NCBI GenBank assembly: GCA_028023455.1
Contig: JAQFVV010006451.1
Span: 374,001-438,000 of the forward strand
Length of the DNA: 64,000 nucleotides
Source of the DNA: Epiperipatus broadwayi
Taxonomy: Eukaryota > Onychophora > Udeonychophora > Euonychophora > Peripatidae
Direction of reading: 5' to 3'
Positions 36,292-47,217 of the stretch are shown piece by piece. Each line of letters starts with the position of its first letter. Within the stretch, counting starts at the first letter, position 1. The notes below the pieces were generated by a model, which saw only the letters and a program-made list of their open reading frames with translations, searched no databases and was not told where the DNA came from. Both the position numbers and the translations under genes were made by a program.

Positions 36292-39200
36292 TCACAAGAA
36301 GGAAAAAAACGCGATTCATAGCGGTTTTAGCGCAGTTTGGCCTAATGATTTAATTGCAAGTGATTCACCCTATTTAAATGTATTATTTCCAATGTTGTTA
36401 TCTCCAAGTGTTTTCCTTATCCATCGCAAATTGGATTTCTCAATATTGTACTCCTAAAATGCTATTCATATTTAAACTCTAGACTTTACAAATAATTCCT
36501 AATTGTAACATTAATTTGTCTTTAATGGTTAATACACACTCTTTCCACATCTCTTTCCCTTTTCATATGTATCCTTCCCCTTTCACCATGTTGCTCCTGA
36601 ATTTCATTTTTACCATTCTTTGTAAACCTCTTATTTAAGTGTAATTGTACCTTTTTTTGATGAATACACTTTCATCACTGGGAAGAAAAAAAACACTAGC
36701 AATTAGATGCAATGGTTAAGTGAATACCCTAAAGATCAAAGTCATGTATTTATTTTTTTTGTATTAACATTTAACTATCCAATATTAATTAACTTTGGCC
36801 TTTGTCTTTAGCTAATATTAGCTCAATACCCAGACTTATTAAAACTATTCTATTCATGGTCCAGATTTGAATTCCTGTGTGTAAAATGTAAACAACCTTT
36901 AGGTTCAAATATTAGTTTTTATTTGAGCATCTAACTACTTTTAACTAAAGGATAAAATAAGAATGGAAAACTTATTCAATTCTCTCTGTACAGAAACTAG
37001 CAAACCTGATTTAAAAAATCCTTCACTTTCGTGGTTTCTGTATTTTAAAACTATTTTATATCCTATATTACTGATATGATTAGCTGGTTAGAGCTAACAG
37101 AAATCTTGGAAGTTGTTTAGCAATCTGAAAATATTTTCAAGATAGAATAGGCCAGGATTCATACCTAATGTTATGAATATGTTCAATATTTATGCTAATC
37201 ACCCTAACATGAAATCTTTCAGCTTTAATAAATTTTTGAGTTCGAATATAAGCAAAGTCAGATACTATGAATACGTCAGATAAACAAATATTTAAAGAAT
37301 CGTAATTGCTTTTCCTAATAGACTTAACCCATATATAAATCAAAATACAGCATTGTAATACCTATGACAATTTTTTTGGTTAATGCTTACTTCTCTTTCA
37401 GCTTATTATAATTAATATTTGATAGAATATTAATAAACACTTAATAGTTTTACTTTCATTTTAAAAAGATTTATGATGCAATCAAATCAAGATATATGTG
37501 GAACATTTTAAAGATATTAGTTAGACTTTAGGAGTACATTTTCTTTTAGGTAATCTTTAGACAATCCAGGTTGATAAAGAGATATCTACCTATTATCTAG
37601 AAAATAAAATAATGGTGGGAAACTATTCAATCCTTCAATATCCAGCACTTGTTTAACTGGTAAGAAATGATTTTTTTAGTTTCTCTGTTGTAGAGCTATT
37701 TATCCTTCAGTTGCTAATTTCAATATCTGTTTTATCTGCTTTATTTTATTCAATATCTGTTTTATCTGCTTTGTTTTTATTATTTTACAAAACACAAAAA
37801 ACCCCATCAAAGATGACTGTAATTATCTTAAAATAAATCAATAGAATATGAAGTTTCTGAAAACATGTCAATTCTATATTGTCTTAGATTCAAAGTTAAA
37901 TACGTTTTGAAAGCATAAGCTTTGTTAAGATATGAATGAACATTAGTCATTGAATGCTTAATGACTTTAACACTTTCACAAGACTAAGGCACTGAAATAG
38001 AACAAAATATATAATGAGTATTGATAAGGTTCATTAACTTCATTATAATTTCAGGAATTGAATAAAATGTAATATCAGTTTATCCAGTGTAAGCTGAGAG
38101 TAAGTCACTAAACATTATTAGAATAATAATAATATATAATTTTATCTTTATTTTAGTAAACCTGATATATTTTCAAGGTTAACAAAATTATAACATTTCA
38201 ATTGTAATATTTAAAAATATGATTGTTCGTTTATTTAAATACTATATCTCTTATTTATTATAAGATTTTGTTTACAAAAAAAAAAAAAAACAATGCTTCC
38301 GCCAATGTTTTCTATTATTCCTTTCTTAGTAAATTACTTCAAATACCTAGATTAAATCCATGTCTGTATTCTTTTTCAAGACTATAAAATACTGAAATAT
38401 AAGTAGAAGTTCTGAAGAAGACTACTGGGGCAATCAAAACCATCAATAGTTGTTATAAGTATAAGAAGCATTGTAAAAGTATACGACGAATGTAAACGCT
38501 ATGAATATATACATTTTTACTATTAATTTTTAATATTCATTTATTATTATTACTATTCTTAATCTATACCAGATTTTTTTTAAATTTGGTTTATATATAT
38601 GTGCATGTATTTTGTATGCTAAGCACTTTGAAATATGGAAAGTGCAACGGATTATAAACCAATGATATTAGTTGGACAGAATGGACAGCAATTTATTATT
38701 ACTTTCAATTTTTTAATAAATTTATTTACAAATTTTAAATAGCTTAAATATTACACCATATTTGTGTAGCATAAAAAGTAAAATAGCATTTAAATAGCCA
38801 ACTTCACAAAAATATCTCTCAGACTGGTTTCTAAAAAAAAATAGTAAAGATAGTGAAGATTTACGACTTTGATTGTGTTTGTTAAACTATAAAAAAAAAT
38901 TGACTAACTTTGGATTTAAAACCAGATTGTTAATGACTGACTTTGTGAAAGAAAAATTCTAGGTAAGATCGGAACCTAAAAATATCTTACTTTATTCATT
39001 CTAGGTTCAAAACTATGTCAGATTTAACAGTTCGATATGTTGTCACTATAAAGTGAGATTCCTTTCATTTATATATATTGAATAACGCAGACACTAATAT
39101 TTCTCTATATATAAACTAAGAATTTTCATGAGAATTAAGGTAATATTATTTTATTTTTTAATTATTCAAACAGGACTGTTTGCGTTATATAATGAATGCC

Positions 39201-39331
39201 GACATAATGAGACTATAGAGAGAAATTAAAATTTATTACTTTCAAGTAAAAATAACATCATCAACAACAAAACGTTAACATAGTGATATATCTAAACTGT
39301 TATAAAATATTTTAATATATATGCTTGCTAT
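36292..39331. other. AT-rich sequence, no gene recognised
   Basis: The first ~70 bases may be 5' UTR/promoter of the candidate exon at 36174-36291. A pyrimidine-richer patch lies at 36530-36700. A weak tRNA-like word (GCAATGGTTAAGTG) is near 36707. A 20 bp direct repeat (ATCTGTTTTATCTGCTTT) occurs at about 37723 and 37753. Nothing else supportable. Confidence 0.5.
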
Positions 39332-39850
39332 AAAAGACTTAAATTCAGACTTTCAAATCCCTACAGCTATCCAATTCATCCTATACAACCCATACACATA
39401 ACCACATACATGTGAAGAAAATAAATTATCTCCAATATACCTATTTTGTGCTGAATGAACACTCATCAGTTAGACCATCATCTTCCACACACATATACAA
39501 TCAGTTCTCAGATTATATTAAAATAACACATTTTTAAACTTTAATGGACAGGCATCAATCTTCTCCACTCTCCTTCCATTGATATCACTGAAAATCTGAA
39601 AATGTAATGCCCAAAGTCCTTACGGTTGCCAATATTATTATCATATCCATGTTAATCTTAAGTCAATATGACCTCTCACACATAAGACCATAATATGTCC
39701 ATTTAATTATATAGAAAAGGGATGGGCAGATTACAGATTGGATATATAATATTTAAATACATGTATATTCTCACATGTATCGGTTGTACAGGATGGATTG
39801 GATAGATGTAGGAAGTTGGACAGTCTGAGTTCAAGTCTCTTATAATTCCA
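39332..39850. repeat. Dispersed fold-back family, full palindromic copy
   Basis: Begins AAGACTTAAATTCAGACTTT, and the inverse (AGTCTGAGTTCAAGTCTCTT) lies at the right end near 39822-39841. CTATCCAATTCATCCTATAC pairs with GGATGGATTGGATAG-like text. Central blocks match 23455-23880 and 60838-61235. At ~520 bp it may show the complete element, whose other copies lack the right arm. The ORF at 39703-39903 lies in it and is not a gene. Confidence 0.85.
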
Positions 39851-41309
39851 TTAAGTTTAGTATAGAAAATATGCATGTATTTAAATATTATATACGGTTG
39901 CATAGATTCTCTGCCTAAAGGCAGTTAAAAATAACTAAACAAAAGAATACTATGATAAAACCATAAATATTATCATTACCACTGGTATTGCTAATACACC
40001 TTAAAACAATGACAACAAGGTCATGAATCTGTTTCTTTACAATTATATTGTTTGTTTAATGTACAATTGTAAAAACATGAATGCCTTTAAATATATATCA
40101 ACACAAAAGTTCTACTCTATATTCTGCTATTTAATGCATCATTCTATTTTTAATACATAAATGATGTCCTTAATTTACCCTATTTATCTATCTCAAGACC
40201 ATCTATTGCAATTGATGGATGTTAAATAATAGTATAATACTAATACATAAATATAGCATCTGTAAAATAATACAAATGTACTGCTCTGGTTTCAAAATCC
40301 TAAGATGTTTTTGAATTTAAATTTAAAATTAATTGAATGGTTAATTGAACAGGAAACAATGTGAAGTTCATGGACCTACAGATAACTTGTCAACTAATGG
40401 AATAGTTAATTATAAGGAGGTCATGTGATATTTATGCAGTAGAACTGTTGGTTGATGTTTTAATCTAGGACTTTAGCACCTTAATTGATCACTGTGTTAA
40501 ACTGCACAGAATAGAATCTGAAGTTAATAATGTAAATAGTATGAAGAATTAAAGATGGCACATCCAGTTTCTCTCTGAGAATAGTTCACTAGTTGAAAGG
40601 TAATCTGGAATATAGGTACAGAACTACTAATTAGTATCCATTAATTACACAGACTTCCAGAAAATGATTCTGAAGTAGATTAAAAAATTTGAATTGCTGT
40701 TTTTAAAATCATGTCCAGAAAAATTTATATGATGCTTTGTTGGTTAATACAATTCTATCCAAAGAGTGGAGGCTGTCTATAATTTATTTAAAACTGAAGT
40801 CACTAAAATCAATCATTATTAACATAGATTAGGATCTATATATATCTACAAGAAAGTTGGCTTAGTTTAAAACTTTTATGTATTTTTAATTTTCAAACTA
40901 GAAAACAATATAAATAATAATATGTTTATTCTCATGTCTAAGGAATGATCCATGGTCCTTGCACTCCACTGCTGGCATTGTCCCAGTACACCAAACCACT
41001 TTTACGTGATAATTCTTCCATCATAGATTCTTAACAAAATTTCCAAAAACAAAATCTTGAATTGAGATTAGTCTTAGAGGAAAAACTACATCCCAAGTTA
41101 TTGGTATGACTGATCTAATTAACATCTTTTTATACATTTTCTACAATCAATAAAAATTAGATGCTTTTTTTTTTAAATAAAAAAAATAGTAAACATGTTT
41201 TTAAAATTTTTCTTTAAAGAGTAATGATAATTCAAAAATGTAACAAACAACGTGTAGTTTTTTAATATTTTTAAAAATGAAATATGTAAATGTGTACACA
41301 GGTATAAAT
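39851..41309. other. AT-rich sequence, nothing recognised
   Basis: No supportable ORF, repeat or RNA. The patch at 40940-41040 is GC-richer but without an open exon. Confidence 0.5.
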
Positions 41310-41936
41310 AATGAAAATTAAAAGGTAAATATTCCTATGTGATTAAAAAAAAAGTTTATTAGTTATGAATCTGAGATTTGGTCATTAATAATAGTGAGAT
41401 TATTAAACTGTGGATTATGTAGAAAAGTAAAAATAATATATATAGAAACTAATAAGAAAAAATAAAATATATAATACATAGTTGAGAGAAAAAGTAAAAG
41501 CACAAAGAAGTTTAGGAAGGTGATAAAGTTGCACATTCAATCATCTGGATTAATTCTCAGCTGGGCAGAATAAAAAAGGTTCAATTTAGTCATTTGAAAG
41601 CAATTTTTGTGTTCAATTTACTATTTGGGTGTACAGATATCAAATTATCTTTCAAGACAATAACTTTAATGTTTATTTTTTTATTGTTTTCAAAGAAATA
41701 AATTAAAAAGCTAAAACGTAACGGAAATAGATATATCACTAAAATAGTTAGAATAGATGGGCAACTAAAGTTTTAAATAAAAACCCCAAAAATGATAAAA
41801 GAAATCATTAAAAAGATCACATGTAAATGAATGAATGAAAGAAAAAATTATGATGGTGTGGCATGGGCAAATTATGGTTCAAAAACCTGGATTAAATGTC
41901 AAGAGATCTTTATCCACATTATTGATGATGGTTGAA
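41310..41936 (+). pseudogene. Very old RTE-type LINE 3' fragment
   Basis: Nucleotide similarity to 4385-4855 is visible despite heavy decay. CCTATGTGATTAAAAAA matches CCTATGTGTTTGAAAAG, and TTATGAATCTGAGATTTGGT matches TTATGGATCTGAGACTTGGA (the YGSETW codons). Then come an ATAGATGGGCAACTAAAGTT block and a 3' end ATTGATGATGGTTG matching ATTGATAATTGTTG. About 170 bases near 41515-41690 have no counterpart and look inserted. No frame survives. This is the oldest of the three RTE copies in the window. Confidence 0.7.
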
Positions 41937-41998
41937 AATGAAGATAATTTTGAAAAAACATAGATTTACAACCGATTTTGTTTTATTTTTTTATACAG

Positions 41999-42566
41999 AA
42001 TTAGAAAGTTATATTAAAGATAAGATGGCCACTCTTATCTTTATAAAAGTTGTTATCTTGTGTCATGGTTTGGAAGGTCCTTCTATCACAAAATATTCTT
42101 GACTATTATGAATTTTAAGATGCATAGAATTCAGGTTAAAGCCTGGTTAACAGTATTTATATATACTTCCTTTGCACTCAATAAATTAATTACTACTCTT
42201 CAATAGTTCATGAAGTTTCCAACATTAAGATCGTAATATTAACTGACTGTAAATTGCAAGATTTTGTGAAGGTTAATTTGTAAAGGAAATAGTGAATTTA
42301 AACAGTGGAGAGAATAGCAACTTCATACTCCCAAATCAGGATGTTTCAGATTCACCTATATAATTAGAAAGTTGGGTTGAAGATAAGATGGCCACTCTTA
42401 GCTTTATAAAAGTCACTACCTTGTGTCATGGTTTGGAAGTTCCCTCTATCGGCAAAATATGCTTGACTATTAAGAATTTTAAGACACATAGAATTCAGGT
42501 TAAAGCCTGATTAACAGTATTTACATGTACTTTCTTTGTGCTCAATAAATTAATTACTACTCTTCA
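41999..42566 (+). mobile_element. Candidate miniature LTR-type element, ~204 bp direct repeats
   Basis: Two direct copies, 41999-42202 and 42362-42566, flank ~159 bp. Each begins AATTAGAAAGTT, has GATGGCCACTCTTA, a TATA-box-like CTTTATAAAAGT near base 50, and ends with AATAAATTAATTACTACTCT then TCA. A promoter-like box plus a polyadenylation-like signal within each repeat, and very short internal sequence, are what a TRIM would show. There is no TG...CA border, clear primer site or target duplication, so a simple spaced duplication is the alternative. Confidence 0.4.
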
Positions 42567-43519
42567 GAAATAAATTAGTTAACACAAATGATAATATTAG
42601 AATTAAAGATAAAAAATGGAACTCAGTACAAATAAATTGTATAAAAACAGTTTGTAATCATCTCATACAAAAGTAAAACAATAAATTTGCAATGAAGCAT
42701 TTAAATTGAATAATTAAGGTTGTTGTCCTGACTAAAGATTTGGGACTATGCATTCTAGTTGTTCTGTCTTTTTTAATTAAGCAATGGTAATAATGCTGAC
42801 TACTATAAAATTCTCAACACATTTAATGATTACACCATCAAATTTTAAAGATGATGTGTATGTTATCAATCCAAATACCAGTCTGCATCAAATATCTTGG
42901 TTATATTGCATATCTTTCTTTTGAGTACATATTTGCTTTTTACATCAATAGTGCAATTTATTTTGTTAATATATTGAGTAATGGTGGAAATTAATATTTT
43001 TAAGATAATTGCAGGATACTGATTGGTTTGTGAAATAACATTTATGCATGCATGTTTGTGTCTTCATAACTGGTCAATACAAAATATATTGTAGTTACTG
43101 TAGAAATATGAAATGCAGAATAAATAAATTATGCAAATTGCAAGTTAGTCTGAATATTCTAATTGGTGTATGGACAATAATGATATATTTATGCAAATTA
43201 GAAGAGTTCTTAAAATGTATGCTGAACTTTAATGAGAAGAAAAGAATAGAAAAATAAGAAGCAGTTAAAGCCAGATAGACTGAGTCAGAAATAGTTGTGT
43301 GAGCAGTAAAGTGCTTACAAAACCCAATGTTGGTGAACAGTAAATTCTAATGAAAATAGTAATAGAAAAGTAACACAGAAAGATATTAGATTAAAGTGAA
43401 AGACTTAGAATAAAGTGTAGTAATAAACTCAAACTCTATAAAGAACATGTGATATAAGATTTATATATTATGAAGTTCAACCAGCAGGTTACCAGTTGAA
43501 CACACTAACTAACCTATTC
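42567..43519. other. AT-rich sequence, nothing recognised
   Basis: Contains no supportable gene; the plus ORF at 43048-43257 has no domain and looks fortuitous. Confidence 0.5.
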
Positions 43520-43549
43520 ATCATCATCATCATCAACCATTATTAATCC

Positions 43550-44100
43550 ACTGCAGGATGAAGGTCTCTCCAAGTTTAATCCATCTTTTCCGATCTTTAG
43601 CTTCCCTTCTCCACAACACTCCTGCACATTTTCTTATTTCATCCATCCATCTCACATGTGGTCTCTTTCTGGGTCTTTTACAATCTCTTGGAATCCAGTT
43701 TTAAAATTTCAATTGTTCATCTATTATCATCTCTTCTAGCATTATGTCCAGCCCAACTCCATTTCAATCTTTTAATTTTTTCAATAAGGTCAGTAACACC
43801 TGTTTGTTGTCTTACCCATACATTGCGTTTTTGATCTCTTCTTGTTACTCCCAACATACATCTCTCCATACTCCTTTGAGTGGTCTGAAGTCCCTGTGTT
43901 GTTCTTCTATTAAGTGTCCAAGTCTCAGATCCATATGTAAGAACTGGTAAAACACATTTGTTAAAAACCATCCTTTTCAAACACATAGGCATATTTCCTT
44001 TTAGTATCAAGTTATTTCTACCAAAAGCACTCCAACCAAGTTTAATTCTATGATTAATTTCCTCCAGTATGTTTCCATCTGTATTAATAATCTGACCAAG
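43550..44100 (-). pseudogene. RTE C-terminal region, broken
   Basis: ORF 44010-43717 carries YGSETWTLNRRT, RNVWVRQQTGVTDLIEKI and WSWAGHNARR. The remaining part to about 43550 is similar to 4690-4852 but out of frame. This region follows the RT thumb in RTE-type proteins; its biochemical role is not established. Compared with the 4225 copy it retains Gln where that copy has a stop. Confidence 0.85.
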
Positions 44101-45600
44101 TTATTTGTAACTGTTAACTTCTTCTAATTCTTCATAATCAATCTTTATTTTCATATTTTGAGCAAATCGATTAAACATTACTTTAGTCTTTTTAACATTT
44201 ATCTTTAGTCCTACTTTTCTACTTTCATCTGCTAACTCCTGCAACATTTCCTGCAGTTCTGAAGCATTATTTGCAAAAACAATTACATCATCAGCGAAAT
44301 CTAAATGACTTAAATACTTTCCATTTACTTTCACTCCTTTAGTTTCCCATTTTAATCCAGAAAATACTTCTTGCAACACTGCTGTAAAAAGTTTTGGAGA
44401 AATGGAGTCACCTTGTCTTACACCTTTCTCAATGTTGATTTTTCCAGTATCATTATGTAATCTAATTGTTGCTGTTGCATTTTTATAAATATTTTTTAAA
44501 ATATGACAATATCCTGGATCTATATCTTGATGATCCAATGCTTTAATCACTGAAGAAATGTGTATAGAATCGAATGCCTTTTCATAATCTACAAATCCAA
44601 AACATAATGACAACTCATATTCATTTGTCCTTTCTATGACTTCTCTCAATACCTGGATATGATCTATTGTACTAAAACCACTTTTAAATCCAGCTTGTTC
44701 TCTTGGTTGGTGGAAATCCAAAGTTCTCTGTAAATGAGTTGTAATTATCTTGTAAAATTTTTATATAAAACTGATAAAAGGCTGATAGGTCTGTAATTTC
44801 TAATATCTTCTTTATCACCTTTTTAAAATATTAATATTATTACTGCATTCTTCTAATCTTCCGGTACATCTTTATCATTTAGACATTTGGTATATAACTT
44901 TGCTAAAATTGTTTCTATTTCTTCACCTGCTTTTTTTAATATATCGATTATAATTCCATCATTTCCTGGAGCCTTTCCTTTCTTCATACATTTAATTGCA
45001 TTTCTCACTTCTTCATTTAAAATTCTGGGCAATTTGGAAGATGTAATAGATATAGGAGGTACTTGTTCTTTATTACTATATAATTCTTGATAAAAATCTT
45101 CTACCAATTTCATGATGTCATCTCTCTTTTTAGTAATAATTCCATCTTTTTTTCTAATTGCAGATATAAATTTCCTACCAATACCAAAATGTTGTTTAAC
45201 ATTCTTGAGACTTTTATTTTCTTCTACAGCTTTCCTTGCTATTTCACAGTTATACTTTCTTATATCATTTTCAACTCTTTTCCATTTTACAAAATGTGAG
45301 ATATTCAATTCTTTTTAATACATCATTTTTATATATCTTCATATTCCTTCTTTTCTTCATAAATTCTCTAGTCTCAGTATAAATTTTATTAGTCAATTGC
45401 TGCTTTTTTCTACCAGCTATCTTTGTTGCAGTTTTTAAAAGTGTATCAGTTATTTTCATATTAATTTCATTCAAATCTGAATCATGTTCAAAATCTCCTA
45501 ACACTTGAAACCTATTGGTAAGTTCTAATTTAAATTCATTAGAATATTTCTGAAGATTAGGAATATCAACTGTAAATATTGTTTTTCTTAATAATTTTTG
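44101..45600 (-). pseudogene. RTE reverse transcriptase domain, broken
   Basis: Fragments in order: 45504-45271 (linker), 45308-44853 (fingers, with MKKGKAPGNDGI), a stop-rich stretch around 44850-44725 carrying NYRPISLLSVLYK, and 44721-44101. In the last ORF, FGFVDYEKAFD (residues 41-51) is motif A, KGVRQGDSISP (99-109) motif B and LDFADDVIVFA (140-150) motif C with the FADD catalytic pair, followed by GLKINVKKTKVM. Stops include one after VPED and one after NSYK (TAC to TAA relative to the 4.2 kb copy). Catalytic residues are intact, but the protein cannot be made whole. Confidence 0.92.
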
Positions 45601-46653
45601 TCTCTCTAGTTTTACATTAACGCGTAACTTACACCTTACTAATCGATGATCACTTCCTGTGTTAAATTTATTAAGAACATTACAATCTGGGTTTGGGGAG
45701 GGGTTCCTGACAGAGATATTTTAAGTGCTGGCTCTGGCTAAGCATTTATCATAAAGCTTGTAGAGGAATTGGCAATCCTCACTGTTTATAACTTACAAGC
45801 TTAAGAGATAGGGTCATGTGATCTATGAATTGATCTATGACTTTTATTTTGACTATTGAAATATGTATTTCTTGTTAGTCAAAATATAATCCAATTCTGC
45901 TGTATCTTCATTTGGATGCTTCCATGTCCATTTCCTTTTAATATTTTTCTCAAAAAAAGAATTCATAATATAAAGTTTTTCTTTTTCTGCAAACTCCACA
46001 AGTCTATGTCCTCTCTCATTTCTATTACCATAACCAAAATTACCTACAGCAATTTCATCTTTCATTTGTCTACCAATTCTAGCATTAAAGTCTCCCATAA
46101 CAATTTTAAAATGTTGTTTACTCTGATCAAAAGCCTTTTGTACATCCATATAAAAATCTTCTACTACTTCATCACTATGAGAACTTGTTGGGGCATAAAC
46201 CTGAATTATCTGCATTTGGTATCTGCTATTAAGTTGTATAACTAATCTTGCCACTCTGTCCGATACACCATCAATCTCCACAATATTGTTCTTCCACTTT
46301 TTATTTATAATGAATCCTACTCCACTTGTATTTCCAATATGTGTGCCTTTATAATAGAGTATATGTCCACTTTTTAAATCAATTGTTTCTTCACCTTTTC
46401 TTCTAACTTCACAAAGTCCAATAATGTCCCGTTTAATATAAGACAGTTCTTCTTCTAATTCTTGCAATCTTCCTTCACTTAAAAGTGATCTGCAGTTGTA
46501 AGTACCTAAATAAAAAGTCGTCATCAAATGGCAGCCTGGGTCCACAATCAGGGGATTCTTAGCACCCTCCGCCTTCGGCCACCAGCCGCTGCCTTGGTTA
46601 GTGACTTTACAGCCTCCTGGGAATAAGGGCCATGCTTTATTTTTGTCTGTCAT
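45600..46653 (-). pseudogene. RTE endonuclease (EEP fold), interrupted
   Basis: The first 266 codons (46653 to 45856) hold the AP-endonuclease-like motifs. These are TYNCRSLL at 51-58 (metal-binding Asn region), GLCEVRR at 79-85 (catalytic Glu), VMGDFNARIG at 185-194 (Asp/Asn pair) and WTWKHP at 242-247. DYIL lies at 255-258. The closing motif SDHR is on the other side of the insertion, near 45645. The enzyme nicks target DNA to start target-primed reverse transcription. The leader (residues 1-45, Gly/Trp/Pro-rich) is unusually GC-rich relative to the rest. The break is the 167 bp insertion at 45689-45855. Confidence 0.9.
45689..45855. repeat. Half fold-back element inserted in the LINE endonuclease
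   Basis: Matches one arm of the 26214 element from its centre (GGTTTGGGGAGGGGTTCC) to its terminus (TATTTTGACT). Removing it rejoins TTTCAA to GATTGT and restores the reading frame and the usual endonuclease order, so it is a true insertion. Only one arm is present and no target duplication is obvious, so the other arm was lost or never inserted. It dates the fold-back family as active after this LINE. Confidence 0.85.
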
Positions 46654-46655
46654 AA

Positions 46656-47162
46656 TTGTATATATGTATTGGAAAAATATTTATCATTTACACAAACATT
46701 TATTCTGTTTTGAATAATAAACTCATTGTTGTTAAAACTTTCTTGTGTTATTTTTCTAAAAATAATAAATGAGTGTACATCTGCTTAGATTAAAGTCTAG
46801 CCCCATACATATCACTAATATACATAACTGAGATAAACCAACTTCTAAGTTTGAATATAAATAATATTTAACATAAGTTACTATTCAAGAGGTAACTATA
46901 TAAAGTGCTGTTTTGGCTATTCTTAAATGAACTTCAACATTTATAGACAATCGTCTACCATTCTGTACCTAAACAGTACTTACATATTAGGCAGGTGGTG
47001 AAGAAAGCCACTGACACAAACAAATCTGTAAGTAATGACCAAATTAAACACATTTACAACCTTCTAAAAAGGAAATGAATTAATTTTGTAAGTAAATATT
47101 AGATAATATTCTGATGAGGTAAAAATTATTAATCAAAATGTTTGCCTTGCTGCTAATTTTAG
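46656..47162. other. AT-rich sequence, nothing recognised
   Basis: Flank of the LINE, possibly including its 5' few bases. No gene seen. Confidence 0.5.
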
Positions 47163-47217
47163 TCAAACAATGGTGGCGCTGAATTCAGGATCGTTGAAAG
47201 TGCGTAGCCAGTTTGAG
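47163..47217 (+). CDS. Candidate small internal exon
   Basis: A 55 bp GC-richer block bounded by CTGCTAATTTTAG| on the left and GAG|GTAAAA on the right, both fitting splice-site consensus. One frame is open through it and contains ATG at 47170 (MVALNSGSLKVRSQFE); the other two have stops. It could be the exon with a start codon of a host gene, or chance. No partner exons were recognised. Confidence 0.2.

Larger units (their letters stand above)
43520..46655 (-). mobile_element. RTE-type non-LTR retrotransposon, near full length, dead
   Basis: Reading from 46653 down to 43520: apurinic-type endonuclease, linker, reverse transcriptase, then the C-terminal WxRR/WAGH region. This is the single-ORF layout of the RTE/BovB clade (3.1 kb, usual size about 3.2 kb). 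The 3' end is a short (TGA)n tract (43519-43537 as CATCATCAT on plus), a trait of RTE tails. It is inactivated by a fold-back insertion in the endonuclease, frameshifts near 45305 and 44735, and several stops. The 5' end is near the Met at 46653 or slightly beyond. No target-site duplication could be read. Confidence 0.9.

Noticed and set aside
43744-46245. Plus-strand ORFs over the LINE
   Set aside because: Antisense shadows of the RTE coding strand.
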